Origin: Hormiphora californensis
Taxonomy: Eukaryota; Ctenophora; Tentaculata; Cydippida; Pleurobrachiidae
Assembly (NCBI GenBank): GCA_020137815.1
Contig: CM035362.1
Span: 1,892,729 to 1,956,728, forward strand
Reading direction: 5' to 3'
DNA length: 64,000 nucleotides
Under the pieces are notes generated by a model that was not told the origin of the DNA, made no database searches, and worked only from the letters and a program-made list of their open reading frames with translations. Made by a program: the position numbers and the translations under genes. Numbering within the stretch: position 1 is the first letter of the stretch; every line of letters starts with the position of its first letter. Positions 11,601-21,742 of the stretch are shown one piece after another.

Positions 11601-14600
11601 AAGGAGAAGAAATCAATTGAACGGCTGGAAGAGGCGACAAAACTACTTCGATTGGTAAGTTGTTATCACTTATCTTGATCCTTCTCATCGTTTCTATGTA
11701 ACACCATTCGGTTGTTTCAACTTGTGTAATGTGTTGGCTCTGTCTGGCGGCGCCATACCTCCATTTGACAGTGCGCTCAGATGGGGTCCGTGGCGCCAGA
11801 CAGTATTGACTCAACTCTAGGCAGCAGATAACAAAATAGAGACTTCCTGCGTAACCTCCCACGAGAGGGTGAGACAGTTGGCGGAAAACAAGTCCAAAAG
11901 TTCAGATTTTTTGGAAGATATGTTTACCCACCGGGAGGAGTTCGTTCACAACATCACCTCCACGCAGTAAGTGATAATGGTAGACATCATATTATTTCTA
12001 CTGGCTACTTCTGTTGATTCGTCGATGATCGAACTCCGACCGGGGTATCGCTGTCCAAATAACAGCTCTGGAAACAACATGTATTACACACGTCTAATCC
12101 AAACTAAGTGAATATTTAACACCCGTCCAGGCCAAACGCTGACCAGTTATTTGGATTGGATAACAGCCTGTCTAATTACCTGTGGAGCTCCTTCATCAAC
12201 ACTCGATTCACAGAGTTACCGGTAAGGATCACCATTACAAATGGCTCACCATGACAACATTTGCAACAAATGCAATACCCAGATATTTGTGACTAACCTT
12301 ATTATTATTTCCCAGGTCAAAACAGGGATTTGGTGGTACGCACTGAGTTTTGTTAACTACAAAAGCTGCGAACAACAGGAGAATATCTACCTCATAGCCG
12401 AGCTATTGGAGCAATACTCCAGAATTTACTACTTCACACGATTTTCGTTAGTGGGACGAATGAAAGTTTCAACTCTTGATAAGAGATGAATGCAAGGGCA
12501 GGGGGCAATTCTAAAATAACAACATTTCCATCTAGTGTTCTTGATACGTGTGGCTTATTAGATGAAGTGGATCCAATTGATTCCATGATTCTGGCTGATT
12601 ACTACGCCTGTATCACAGTCAACAAGGTATATGTGGTGAACGTTACTAGTTGAATGTTGTTACAGTAGATTATGCTAACAGTATACAGCGAACAATGTGA
12701 TACTCGGTCTGCTCACTTTAGGTGCTCCTTCATAATTACTCGTTAGTTATTTACTCATTTATGTAATGTACTCATTCTTTTACTGGAATCATTTGGAAAG
12801 CAATGTTCATTTCTCCCATGCAGTCGTACCGAGATTACGATTATAGAGTGTTAACAGAGGCGTTGAACAGAGTTTTCGGGTCCAACAACGAGCCAGTAAG
12901 TTTGAGCAAAATGTATGTCATTTTATTACCAAAAAAACTTAGGACATAGGTATACTAAATATAATATGACAATTATGAAATGTAATTTCAGACGCCCAAC
13001 TACTTTGAAGAGCTGCAATACATTTCTGGCACTCTAGTCAGGGACGAGAGCTTGTATGGATCAGATGATATCCAAACGAAGCTTGATAACTCTTTGTACA
13101 GCATGTCGGTTATCGTTGATAGTAAAGTAAGTGTATCTTCATGAAATTCCTTTTTTATCATGACACAATAATTATATTACAGTCGGACCCCGATTTAGTG
13201 GCATCCTCGGGGGAAAAATCCTGTCACTAAATCGGGGTGCCACTAAATCGGGGGCCACTAAATCGGGGTGCCACTAAATCGGGTTCAAATAATGTTAATT
13301 TCCTATATCGGGGAAAAAAGTCCTGCCACTAAATCGGGGTGCCACTAAATCGGGGGCCACTAAATCGGGGTCCGACTGCAGTACTAGTACTACAGAAACT
13401 AATTTTCACTCCCAGAACTACAGCAAGGACTACGAATGGGTATTTCTGACAACTAACTTTTTGGACGAATGCTTTACCTGTGATCTACTTGAAACAACTG
13501 CCATGTCTTTTGATTACGTTCGAATGAGGTATGGGCGAATATATCTAAAGGCTTACTTTTAAACTGGTTCTGACGCTATATATGACTCAAATTTCCTTAC
13601 AGACTGTTCAATTTGATCGAGAATCGGAAAGGTCCGTACAGCTATGAGGAACCGCTTTACAAGGAATTAAGGGATGGATTCTTCCGCGAGGAAGATCAAT
13701 GTGGGAACACTATGACAGAAGTTATAGAAGTGTATCTTGAAACCTATATAGATCTGCTGGAGACAAAGATAATGGATGATGACGGTAGGTTGGTTTTCAG
13801 TTAAAACGGGCTATTAGTATCAAACTGAGCTCAAAATATCATGAGTATTTGATAGAATAGAACCCCACAGAATTCTTTTCAGATGCATGGGAGCTATTTT
13901 TCGACTACTTGGTCAGAAGCAAATCAGACTTTCCAAAACGTGGTCAGCTGATTAATGCACTGAAAGATGCTGATAACAATTTTAATGATATCCAAAATGC
14001 AGTATCGAGTAGGATCAGCAAATCAGGTAGTTGTTTTGTTCAAACCCTTTTTAGTTTTTTATTTTTCTCGTGCAGGCGTGGTCGAGCAAGGCAAATATGT
14101 AGTATGCAACATTACTAAATCCCAAGATTATTATTATTTTGAACGATATAAATCAAGCACACTCCGATAACAGGTCTCGAGGAAAAGGATGACAGGTCAT
14201 CTTTTGACGATCACAGGGAATTTGAGGAGAAATACATCGGGAAAAAGACTACAAAGATACTGAAGGAAATTTACAGGAAGTTTAATGAAGCCAAGGAGTG
14301 CCTACTCTATGCTAACGGGGTCATTAAGTAAGTAACAGATTAATTTCCCTTTTTTCACGGAATGAAAATATGTAGCGTCATGTCCTTTAGTTACACTAAC
14401 AGCTCCCATCATGTGGCCGACACAATCAAACTTATTATACATAGCGCCAGGTCTTTCAGTTACACTAACAGGCAACAGCTTCCATCATGGCCGGCACAAA
14501 TTATGTCACAATCAAACTTATTTTAGGTTTGATGAGAACAACGTGAAAGAACTTGTTTCTCCGACTTGTGAAGCAGTGAACGGTAAAGAAGTGGTGGCAA

Positions 14601-14638
14601 AGGGGAAGAAGAAGAAGAAGAAGAAAAATAAATCATAA
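8656..14638 (+). CDS. Unrecognised multi-exon protein, N-terminus not found
   Basis: Sixteen exons share one continuous frame: 8656-8762, 8983-9083, 9283-9396, 11220-11522, 11562-11654, 11821-11966, 12131-12221, 12316-12446, 12536-12626, 12824-12895, 12992-13126, 13416-13528, 13603-13784, 13883-14026, 14174-14327 and 14527-14638 (stop TAA). About 695 residues are visible. The chain is rich in Asp, Glu, Tyr and Asn and looks helical, with no transmembrane segment or zinc motif that I can see; it ends in a lysine run (GKKKKKKKNKS). An early stretch reads VLGFEPHNLHRL, which resembles the GFEPLVNQRLLPP segment of the NatC subunit NAA35/MAK10, but the rest does not follow that family, so I do not name it. 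The 5' end is open at the 8656 acceptor. Introns hold two foldback elements and three MITEs. All sites are GT-AG and phases agree throughout. Confidence 0.8.
8881..8895 (+). promoter_or_regulatory. Perfect RFX X-box motif
   Basis: GTTGCC-AAT-GGTAAC fits GTNRCC-N3-RGYAAC exactly. It lies in the first visible intron of the plus-strand gene, about 1.2 kb from the CENPJ start codon. Confidence 0.5.
9237..9276. mobile_element. Fragment of pogo/Tigger-like MITE
   Basis: AATCGGGGTGCCACTAAATC followed by GGGGTCCGACAGTA, the right end of the family whose full copy is at 13180-13378. It ends 7 bp before the 9283 splice acceptor region. Confidence 0.7.
9933..10241. repeat. Foldback element (long inverted repeat)
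   Basis: Arms of roughly 125-130 bp (left from 9933, starting TTGACTAACTTCTGATTGAA; right ending at 10241 with its complement) around a loop of about 50 bp near 10062-10112. Arms are almost identical, so this copy is young. Located in the 1.8 kb intron 9397-11219. Confidence 0.9.
10428..10945. repeat. Second, diverged foldback element
   Basis: The left side (GGTATCGATTTCCTTTC, GAGCTCAATTGGACCACCAC) is matched by its reverse complement on the right (GTGATCCAATTAAGCTC, GAAAGGAAATCGATAG). Arms of about 150 bp are diverged by substitutions and small gaps. It occupies the same intron as the 9933-10241 foldback. Confidence 0.75.
11741..11802. mobile_element. Short MITE with TGTCTGGCGGCGCC ends
   Basis: A 62-bp element starting TGTCTGGCGGCGCC and ending GTGGCGCCAGACA, with GTGCGCTCAGAT inside. 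Related copies occur at 29224, 31098, 54446, 55027 and 55811. It ends 18 bp before the exon at 11821. Confidence 0.8.
13180..13378. mobile_element. pogo/Tigger-like MITE, internally repeated
   Basis: Ends CAGTCGGACCCCGATTTAG and TAAATCGGGGTCCGACTG, preceded by TA. The interior has several copies of GGGGTGCCACTAAATC. In the intron 13127-13415. Confidence 0.8.
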
Positions 14639-14868
14639 AAGCATTGTTGCAATATTGAAAACAAAGATAAAATTAGAGAATATAATTTTGAAACAAACAT
14701 TAATTTATCACATGACGTCCCCATGACGTATAAAAAAAGTTAAAAGACTTAAAGGATATAAAAAAGGTATAAAAAGTTGCTGATGTTTTTGAGTCAAATC
14801 ATTAGTAATCATTGGTTACGCATGCATGAACGTTTGTCGTTAATTATTGTTGATACAGCTGTCCGTGT

Positions 14869-16467
14869 TTAACATGGCCCATAATCGTGTTTTTCGAAAT
14901 GTGGCCAGAAAATATAAAGTTTATAAGTGCCAGGTTTTTCGAACGGGAATTTGTTGATTATGTACGGCTCAGGTCCAGACAACTTCTTTTTTCTCTGGAA
15001 TCTCACACAAATATGCTTCAAAACAGCTGGCTCCTGGAGAAATTTAACACCCTGTTGAGCATTTAACTTCGGATCACGAAAAATAAAGTCAGGCGACTCA
15101 ACTTTCAACAGTGAATTATCGGTAATTAACTTGATGGTAATCACAGGAGCACTTGTAGAATCCTTCATGACAACGGAAACGTTTATTCCAATCAGGTATT
15201 TAACATTGTTTTCCGAACATAAATCAAGGAACATGTTTTGTGACTTCTCAAACGGGAAGACCATACTCTTTGTTTCAAAAACCAACTCATCACAACTTTT
15301 CGACACACAGAGGCAGTTCTCCGAGTCAGTTTTTCCTTTGACCTTCTCTAGAACCGTATTTAAGTTAGATTTCTGCGTCAGAAAGTCCACCAGAAAGTAC
15401 CGAGGATTCCTTTTGTTTATCGCTGCTTTCAGTGCATTGGTAACCACAGCAGCACTACCAAATTCAAGTTTAACACCTGCTAACATATCGCACTGCTTTA
15501 GACTGGTTAAAAACTGGTTGCACGATTGGATTCGAGGGTGATTATTCACTAGCACGATAATTTCAAACCAAGTGGTACATTTATTAAGATCAGATATAAT
15601 TTCAATCGGGTACACAATCTCAATTTGCGGAGTCTCAGATACAGTAGCCTCATCAGGAAACCCGCCAGTAGCAAGGAAGAGAACCTCATTAAATGTAGCA
15701 CACAGAGACCCAAGATCCTCCTTTGAAAGAGATGTTTGGAGCGTTTTCATTAACTTGGAGTAAACCCTCGGGTCTTCTTGGAAGCATGCCGTCAGTGATT
15801 GAGTCTGCAAGAACCTATTCTCCACCTCACTCAACTTCACAGGCTTTGGCCTGATCTCGATCATGTCAACGAGACCTGTGAATAGTGCTGGTGTTGCATT
15901 CCCTGCCAGTGCCAAACAAAGATCAGTGCACCCTGGCCAAAGCTTAACCGGATCACGAACCAGGAATTCTTGGACGAGAGCCAGCTGGAGATTTGGAAAA
16001 CCGGATAATCCAGTGAAAAGAGCATCTTGTAGTTCCTTACTGTTTCTCTCCTTGAGGATGTAGGCCGCTTCTTCAAATAAAAACCAGGTAACGTCACAAG
16101 ATTTAAATGCCAACCCGGAGCAGAGAGAGGTGTAAAACTTCAAACATTCCTGTATCATCCATGGGACCTTGAATACTGCGCTCACTTTGTTGATCTCTCG
16201 GAAATTTTGCCGTGTGACTGCTACAGATCCTGTGTAGCAAGACTCGACGAGACACCACACAGATGTCCGACTAAACTCCTCCAGATCGAGCGCCTTCACC
16301 AACTGTTTACCCACCAGGTCACACACCAGTTCGCTGTTTAAGGCCATTAAACCCGAACTTGCCATTACAACTTCACCATTTGCACAGGTGAATTCAATGT
16401 CGTTAATTCCTTTCAAATCCAGAAGGTGCCTGCCAAAGTTCATTGGTAGGGTACACTCCGCTACCAT
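14869..16467 (-). CDS. Intronless BTB/POZ-domain protein, 532 aa
   Basis: Single open frame with an N-terminal BTB/POZ fold at about residues 15-115: GINDIEFTCANGEVVMASSG is the usual DVxFxVxxxxFxAHRxVLA-type start, followed by an SxxVxxLVESCYTGSVAV strand/helix and a KVPWMIQECLKFY helix that corresponds to the alpha5/BACK entry. The central part reads like BACK-type helices (EAAYILKERNSKELQDALF). The last 250 residues match nothing I recognise, and no Kelch or MATH repeats are visible. Such proteins often serve as Cullin-3 substrate adaptors; that role here is inference. The stop is 231 bp from the stop of the convergent gene to its left. The ATG is 8 nt after an acceptor-like TATATTTACAG (AG at 16477-16476), although the CDS itself has no intron. 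Confidence 0.85.
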   Translation of the reverse strand: MVAECTLPMNFGRHLLDLKGINDIEFTCANGEVVMASSGLMALNSELVCDLVGKQLVKALDLEEFSRTSVWCLVESCYTGSVAVTRQNFREINKVSAVFKVPWMIQECLKFYTSLCSGLAFKSCDVTWFLFEEAAYILKERNSKELQDALFTGLSGFPNLQLALVQEFLVRDPVKLWPGCTDLCLALAGNATPALFTGLVDMIEIRPKPVKLSEVENRFLQTQSLTACFQEDPRVYSKLMKTLQTSLSKEDLGSLCATFNEVLFLATGGFPDEATVSETPQIEIVYPIEIISDLNKCTTWFEIIVLVNNHPRIQSCNQFLTSLKQCDMLAGVKLEFGSAAVVTNALKAAINKRNPRYFLVDFLTQKSNLNTVLEKVKGKTDSENCLCVSKSCDELVFETKSMVFPFEKSQNMFLDLCSENNVKYLIGINVSVVMKDSTSAPVITIKLITDNSLLKVESPDFIFRDPKLNAQQGVKFLQEPAVLKHICVRFQRKKKLSGPEPYIINKFPFEKPGTYKLYIFWPHFEKHDYGPC

Positions 16468-16481
16468 GATCTGTGCTGTAA

Positions 16482-17156
16482 ATATAGATAATTAGCCTCC
16501 AGTGCGAGCTACGTGATGCGTTCAAACGCTCAAATTATAACTTGCACAGAATGAAGCTGGCTACGGGCTAAGTGCAATGGGTCGCGTATTAGGCGTGGAG
16601 GTTGCAAGCCCACAGTCGGCGCCGGGGCTACAACACGGGAGCGAATTACTATTTACTGAGCTTGTACAGATGGTGTGCTGCTAAGTTGATGGAAGTTTAT
16701 TGACAACTGAGACAATGAAGTTAGGGAAAGAAAGTACACTAAACTTTATCGGTGTAATTTGAGCACAGTTATTTCCAGTCTGAGAAGTGAGAACGTTCGG
16801 GAGAATGGATACATCTGAATGTGGCGGGGAACTTTTAACAGTTATAATCTTCCCCACTCGCAACCATTCCTTAATCCCTTGTTGACAAACATGCAGTGCC
16901 CCCCTCAATGCAACCCCAACACGGCAAGGGGCAAGTGGGCACTGGGCAGTGGCAACACCGATTGGCTTCACTTTTCAACAGCAGAGGAAAAGCAGCATCA
17001 TGCAGTCCACTGGGATGACGCTAGGAATCTGCTGTAGTGCAAACAACACTCCCACACCTCACACCGAGGTCTCAGATATCAAAACACACAGCAAGAGACT
17101 CGAGAGAAGAAGACACACCACAAACCGGAACGGCCATCTTGAAAAGGCCAGCTAAA
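16482..17156. other. Non-coding stretch between BTB gene and LINE
   Basis: Probable BTB promoter and old repeats. Bases 16752-16830 (GTGTAATTTGAGCACAG...GAATGGATACATCTGAA) belong to the same repeat as the duplicated unit in the ATG3 intron at 24.3 and 24.6 kb. No coding exon seen. Confidence 0.5.
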
Positions 17157-17464
17157 GGACAGCTAAATTTTGAAATCGCGCGGCTCATGTGGCGCGCTGC
17201 AGCGTAAACAAATTTGCGCGGCTCAGTCAGCCAGATCGCGCAATTTTTCAGTTTTTTTTCTGCAGTTTTTTTTCGTGTTTTTACTTTTTGAGACGAGTTT
17301 TCTGTTTTTGCACTTTTATCTTGTGAATTTCCAAGAGTTATGAACCTCGACTCTCGGCTGGTAGAGCCGACACCCGTCAAAATTTGTTTCAAACTTTTCA
17401 ACACTACTTTAAACAAATTAATTTGAGTTTCAGCCAAATGTCTGCCTGACCACCCCGGAAGACG

Positions 17465-18676
17465 ATGCCGGATATGTCAAACGAGATACTAGCGAAACAG
17501 AAAGCAGTGCTGTCGGAGCTATGTGATGACCCCGACTGTAGTGACGAGGTGAAACGGATCGTGAAGGCCTACAGTCCTACAGCTAAAAGGTACCAGACCA
17601 ATCTCAAGGCACTTGATCGTTTTACGGACATTGTTTTGGAGGAGGCTGCGCTTTTCTTTGGGGGGAAACCCCGTACTGATGACGGAAAGGAAAAACGGTA
17701 CCGGGACAAAGCCAGTCTCATCGACTGGTTGATAATGGCTATTGAAAGTCTATTTCCGCAATTTTGTGAGGCATGCGAGAAAGACTATGTGATCAAAAGG
17801 TGTGAGAAATCCAGGTCCAATTGTGGAAGTTGTGGGGCAGGGAGCCATAATTGCACCCTAATCCAGGAGCAACCGCTGTGCTCTATTCCAGGTTTCAAGT
17901 GGATTTGCCACATGTGTTGCAAGAAACACACACTGGAAAAGTTTGTGGGTTCCAGTGGGGAGTTTGCAAGCCCTCCCAAGAGTGCAGCAAGTGAGGCTTC
18001 GGATGACGCCCTAAGGAGGAGGTTCAGCTTCATGTCAGAGGTTGGAGACACCAAACCAGAACACCAGCAGAAGCCACCCGGTCAGAAAATCAACAGTGTG
18101 GAGGAGGCTGATGAGGGCAAGAAGAAAGACGATGATAAGCCGATCCCGGTGTGCCAACACTACCTACAAAATCGGTGCAAGTACGGCCGCTACGGAACGA
18201 AGAAGATCGACGGAGTTTCATGCCAGAAGTCACACCCCCCAATGTGCCGGAGATACTGCGCCCATGGGTCCATGAAGAAATACGGCTGTCAGCTGGGAAA
18301 AGAGTGTCGATACTACCATCCACCTATCTGCCGCTCTTCCCAGTTCAGGCACGAATGCCTCAAGAAGGACTGTCGTTTTCAGCATCTCAAGAACACCCGA
18401 CGAGTTGCAGTGGACGAGACTCTCAATCGGAACAGAACCCTGTCTTCTGGTGTCGGAAGGGCTGGGACGAACTATGCTAGGGATACGGAGATACCACGAT
18501 CCCAAAATCCGAGTGGTAGCTCCAATGACACCCGTGAACCACCCCGATTTGATGAGGATTCTTTTTTAGAGAGACTGTTCGGGAGAATGGAATTGAGAAT
18601 GAAACAGATGCTAGACAAGAGGCTCGAGAGTATAGAGACGATACGCCCGACTCTAAGTCAATGGAGAGATCGTTAG
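17465..18676 (+). CDS. LINE ORF1, zinc-finger nucleic-acid-binding protein, 403 aa
   Basis: Residues of about 100-155 carry a Cys/His cluster (CEACEKDY, CGSCGAGSHNC, WICHMCCKKH) like the PHD-type finger of CR1 ORF1 proteins. Residues of about 228-315 hold CCCH-like fingers (CQHYLQNRCKYG, CRRYCAHGSMKKYGC, CRYYHPPIC, CLKKDCRFQH). The tail (LERLFGRMELRMKQMLDKRL) is likely a short coiled coil. It should coat the element RNA. ORF2 begins inside its last codons in a different frame. Confidence 0.85.
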   Translation: MPDMSNEILAKQKAVLSELCDDPDCSDEVKRIVKAYSPTAKRYQTNLKALDRFTDIVLEEAALFFGGKPRTDDGKEKRYRDKASLIDWLIMAIESLFPQFCEACEKDYVIKRCEKSRSNCGSCGAGSHNCTLIQEQPLCSIPGFKWICHMCCKKHTLEKFVGSSGEFASPPKSAASEASDDALRRRFSFMSEVGDTKPEHQQKPPGQKINSVEEADEGKKKDDDKPIPVCQHYLQNRCKYGRYGTKKIDGVSCQKSHPPMCRRYCAHGSMKKYGCQLGKECRYYHPPICRSSQFRHECLKKDCRFQHLKNTRRVAVDETLNRNRTLSSGVGRAGTNYARDTEIPRSQNPSGSSNDTREPPRFDEDSFLERLFGRMELRMKQMLDKRLESIETIRPTLSQWRDR

Positions 18677-21636
18677 GGACTGTTTCTACTACGAGTAACA
18701 TATTACTGCTTAATGCAAGGAGTCTAAGTCCGGCAGGTGATACGTGCTGGAAACTGGGCCTTATTAGAGACTATATAAGAAATGAGAAAACTCCTACAGT
18801 AGCCATTGCAGTTACTGAAACCTGGTTTAAAGGGTATCACTCAGATGCCCAGGTTGAGATACCGGGATATAATGTTTATAGGAGTGACAGAGTGAGTAGA
18901 GTCGGTGGAGGCTGTGCTCTGTATGTTCACTCGTCGCTGGCTGTTTCTGATAGTACATGTTTTGCTAGTGCGTTTAACAATATGAAAGCTGTCTATGTTG
19001 GCCAGATTAACACCATATTTGCTGCTGTTTATCGTTCAGAGTCGAGTGTTTTGGACTTTCAGAGACTAATGAATACCTTACAGACATTTATCGATAAGTA
19101 CAGTGAGAGCGGGTTACCAGAAGTGGTATTATCGGGTGATTTTAATCTCCCACTCTTTAATTGGGTTGACGGGTCATCAGTCCCAGTTGATCAGCCTAAC
19201 TACAATGTTGTATCGGACTTTATGGACACTAATTTTCTATCCCAGGTTGTAGAGGGCCCTACCAGGGGCAACAATACGTTAGATCTCGTGTTCACCAATA
19301 GACCGGACTACTTCAGCGATATTTCCATTACAGATGAGGGTGTATCAGATCATCTGTGGGTATCATGTCACCTCACCTTCAACCCTCTCGGTCCAGTAAG
19401 TCTATTTCTGCCTGGCAAACTGGAAGGTTATCGGCAACTGGATCTCCATTCAGCGGACTTTGTGAGTATTGATGCTGACCTTGCAGCTACTGATTGGGAC
19501 AAACTGCTTGTTGAGTGTGAGGATCTGGGTGATGAGGATGGCTCATTGTTTGTGGAAGCTGTTCGAGATAGAGTGTTTAAGGTGGTTAAGTCACATTGCC
19601 GAGTGAAGAAAATGCGAAAGGACTTTGTAGACAAGGAGCTCAGGCATTTGACTAGCAGGAGGCGTAAACTTGATAAACGTAAGAACGATTCAGTAAAGTG
19701 GAAATCGGTGATGGATTGTTTAATTGGGAAAATCAAATCCCATCTGATATCAAGGGACAAGAAAGTGGAGAGGAAGGCTGTGGGTGCTATCAAGGTGAAC
19801 CCTAAGTACTTTTATACTCACGTTAAAAAGAACTCCAAGGTTAAATCATCAGTTGCCCCCCTTGAGCGTGCGGATGGTTCCTTAACTGTGGACCCCCTGG
19901 AGAAGGCCAACCTACTACAACACCAGTTTGCTAGCGTCTTCAGCAATCCGGCGGCTATTGATCCCTCTGTGGCAGCGGGTAACATTGAGGACCTTGGTGA
20001 GATCCTGACGACCATGGATTTTTCACAGAATTGTATCCAGAGTGCACTAGAGGAGCTTAAACCCTTTTCGGCCTCACCTCCGGGCTGCATTCCTTCGTGC
20101 ATTCTGAAACGATGTAACAGCAGCTTGTCTTATCCTATATGGATGTTATGGAACAAGTCATTTAAAGATGGGGCTGTTCCAAATTGTTTAAAGCAGCAGT
20201 TCATAACACCGATCTTTAAGAAAGGGTCGAAGTCTACGACGGCAAATTATCGCCCTGTGTCGATCACCAGTCACCTATCGAAGGTGTTTGAGCGGCTAGT
20301 CAGAAAGAGAATAGCTGATTATTTGGATGAGATGCAGTTACAGAGTGAAACGCAACACGGTTTTCGAAAGGGACGTAGTACTATGTCCCAACTGTTATCT
20401 CATGTTGACTACATCCTAACTGAACTCTGTGGAGATAGAGAAGTTGATGTGCTCTATTTAGACTTTTCTAAAGCTTTTGATTCGGTGGATATCAATGTGT
20501 TGCTAGCTAAGTTGAAAAGGTACGGGATTGGAGGAAAACTTCATCAGTGGATCAGTGCGTGGATCCTGGGCAGGCAGCAGTGTGTGATGGTGGATGGGGT
20601 TAGGTCACCATGGGTGGAGGTGCTCAGCGGGGTGGCGCAGGGTAGTGTCCTGGGCCCTCTCCTCTTCCTTATTTATATACTGGACCTGGAATCTGTACTG
20701 GATGGTAGTATGTGTCTCACCTTTGCGGATGATACCAAGTTAATGAAAGCCATAACAGATATTGTTGATCAGGAGGGTTTACAATCTGATCTTTTGAAGG
20801 TTACAGAATGGGCCAAGATAAACAATATGGTGCTACATGATCAGAAATTTCAACTCCTGAGTTACAGACTGAACAAGTCGGCAATCTACAAAGAATTCCC
20901 TTTTTCAGTTGACATATGTTCGTATACCACAAAATCTGGAGTACAACTGTTTCCTGAAGCTGATGTCCGTGACTTGGGTGTCCAGATGTCCTCGGATGGT
21001 TCTTGGTCTAAGCACATTGCCACCATTGTGAGGAGAGCCTCTCTCCTATCTGGGTGGATTTTCAGTGTTTTTCGAGATCGTTCACCAGAGGTAATGTTGC
21101 AACTCTTCAAATCACTGGTCAGGCCAATTTTGGAGTATTGTTGTCTGGTCTGGGATCCGTCAAAGTCTGGGGACATCAAGTCAATTGAGAACGTCCAAAG
21201 GTGTTTTACTAGAAGACTTGATGGAATGCAGAATCTCGACTATTGGGAGAGATTAAAAGTTCTCAACCTGATGTCTCTTCAACGTAGGAGACAACGTTAC
21301 ATGTTGATACATGTGTGGAAGACGATCCATGGGTTTGTTCCGAAGTCTGCAAATCTTGTGTTCCAACACAGTGCAAGGCTGGGCATGAGGTTAGTCCCAC
21401 CAGTGTTTCCATATCGGGCTGAGACCTGGAGAGCGAATCAGTACCATTCTTCCTTCGGACCGAGAGCTGCTCACCTGTGGAACAGGTTGCCAGCGGCCGT
21501 TAACTCTTGCGGAAGCTTAGGTCAATTCAAATCATCCCTGGGCAATTACTTGACAGGCTTTTATGACCGTCCCCCTGTCAGAGGCTATCCATCACTTCCC
21601 AATGATATTTCCCCTCAATGTGCTGTTCATGTCTGA
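18661..21636 (+). CDS. LINE ORF2, APE endonuclease-reverse transcriptase, 991 aa
   Basis: The N-terminal APE-type endonuclease spans about residues 1-235, with LNARSL, TETWF, GDFNLP and SDHLWV catalytic blocks. The reverse transcriptase lies at about residues 490-760: YRPVSITSHLSKVFER, HGFRKGRST, YLDFSKAFDSV (motif A), GVAQGSVLGPLLFLIY (motif B) and FADDTKLM (motif C, FADD instead of the commoner YADD). The C-terminal part has the usual LVRPILEYCCLVWDP and FPYRAETWRANQY stretches. The ATG at 18661 overlaps the ORF1 stop by 16 nt, in the -1 frame relative to ORF1, which suggests coupled termination-reinitiation. Complete and apparently functional. Confidence 0.95.
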   Translation: MERSLGTVSTTSNILLLNARSLSPAGDTCWKLGLIRDYIRNEKTPTVAIAVTETWFKGYHSDAQVEIPGYNVYRSDRVSRVGGGCALYVHSSLAVSDSTCFASAFNNMKAVYVGQINTIFAAVYRSESSVLDFQRLMNTLQTFIDKYSESGLPEVVLSGDFNLPLFNWVDGSSVPVDQPNYNVVSDFMDTNFLSQVVEGPTRGNNTLDLVFTNRPDYFSDISITDEGVSDHLWVSCHLTFNPLGPVSLFLPGKLEGYRQLDLHSADFVSIDADLAATDWDKLLVECEDLGDEDGSLFVEAVRDRVFKVVKSHCRVKKMRKDFVDKELRHLTSRRRKLDKRKNDSVKWKSVMDCLIGKIKSHLISRDKKVERKAVGAIKVNPKYFYTHVKKNSKVKSSVAPLERADGSLTVDPLEKANLLQHQFASVFSNPAAIDPSVAAGNIEDLGEILTTMDFSQNCIQSALEELKPFSASPPGCIPSCILKRCNSSLSYPIWMLWNKSFKDGAVPNCLKQQFITPIFKKGSKSTTANYRPVSITSHLSKVFERLVRKRIADYLDEMQLQSETQHGFRKGRSTMSQLLSHVDYILTELCGDREVDVLYLDFSKAFDSVDINVLLAKLKRYGIGGKLHQWISAWILGRQQCVMVDGVRSPWVEVLSGVAQGSVLGPLLFLIYILDLESVLDGSMCLTFADDTKLMKAITDIVDQEGLQSDLLKVTEWAKINNMVLHDQKFQLLSYRLNKSAIYKEFPFSVDICSYTTKSGVQLFPEADVRDLGVQMSSDGSWSKHIATIVRRASLLSGWIFSVFRDRSPEVMLQLFKSLVRPILEYCCLVWDPSKSGDIKSIENVQRCFTRRLDGMQNLDYWERLKVLNLMSLQRRRQRYMLIHVWKTIHGFVPKSANLVFQHSARLGMRLVPPVFPYRAETWRANQYHSSFGPRAAHLWNRLPAAVNSCGSLGQFKSSLGNYLTGFYDRPPVRGYPSLPNDISPQCAVHV

Positions 21637-21742
21637 GAGTGGCTGAGAGGTGATACGTGTTTAATTTATTTAGGTGGACCCACTAAGGGAAGGCCTGTTG
21701 TGTACACTAAAACTTTTATTGTAAACTTGTAAACTTGTAAAC

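Larger units (their letters stand above)
17157..21742 (+). mobile_element. Intact CR1/L2-group non-LTR retrotransposon
   Basis: Contains a GC-rich 5' leader, two open reading frames without stops or frameshifts, and a 3' end made of three tandem TTGTAAAC octamers (21719-21742), the kind of short terminal repeat CR1-type elements carry instead of poly(A). The 5' boundary is a guess placed where sequence shared with other repeats stops; no target-site duplication was found. Full coding integrity suggests recent activity. Confidence 0.85.

Noticed and set aside
8691-14638. Assignment of the 8.6-14.6 kb gene to NAA35/MAK10
   Set aside because: Only a six-residue string (GFEP..RL) agrees; order of other segments and position of the Lys run do not match.
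19428-21179. Minus-strand frames of 94-121 codons inside the LINE
   Set aside because: Shadows of the intact ORF2.
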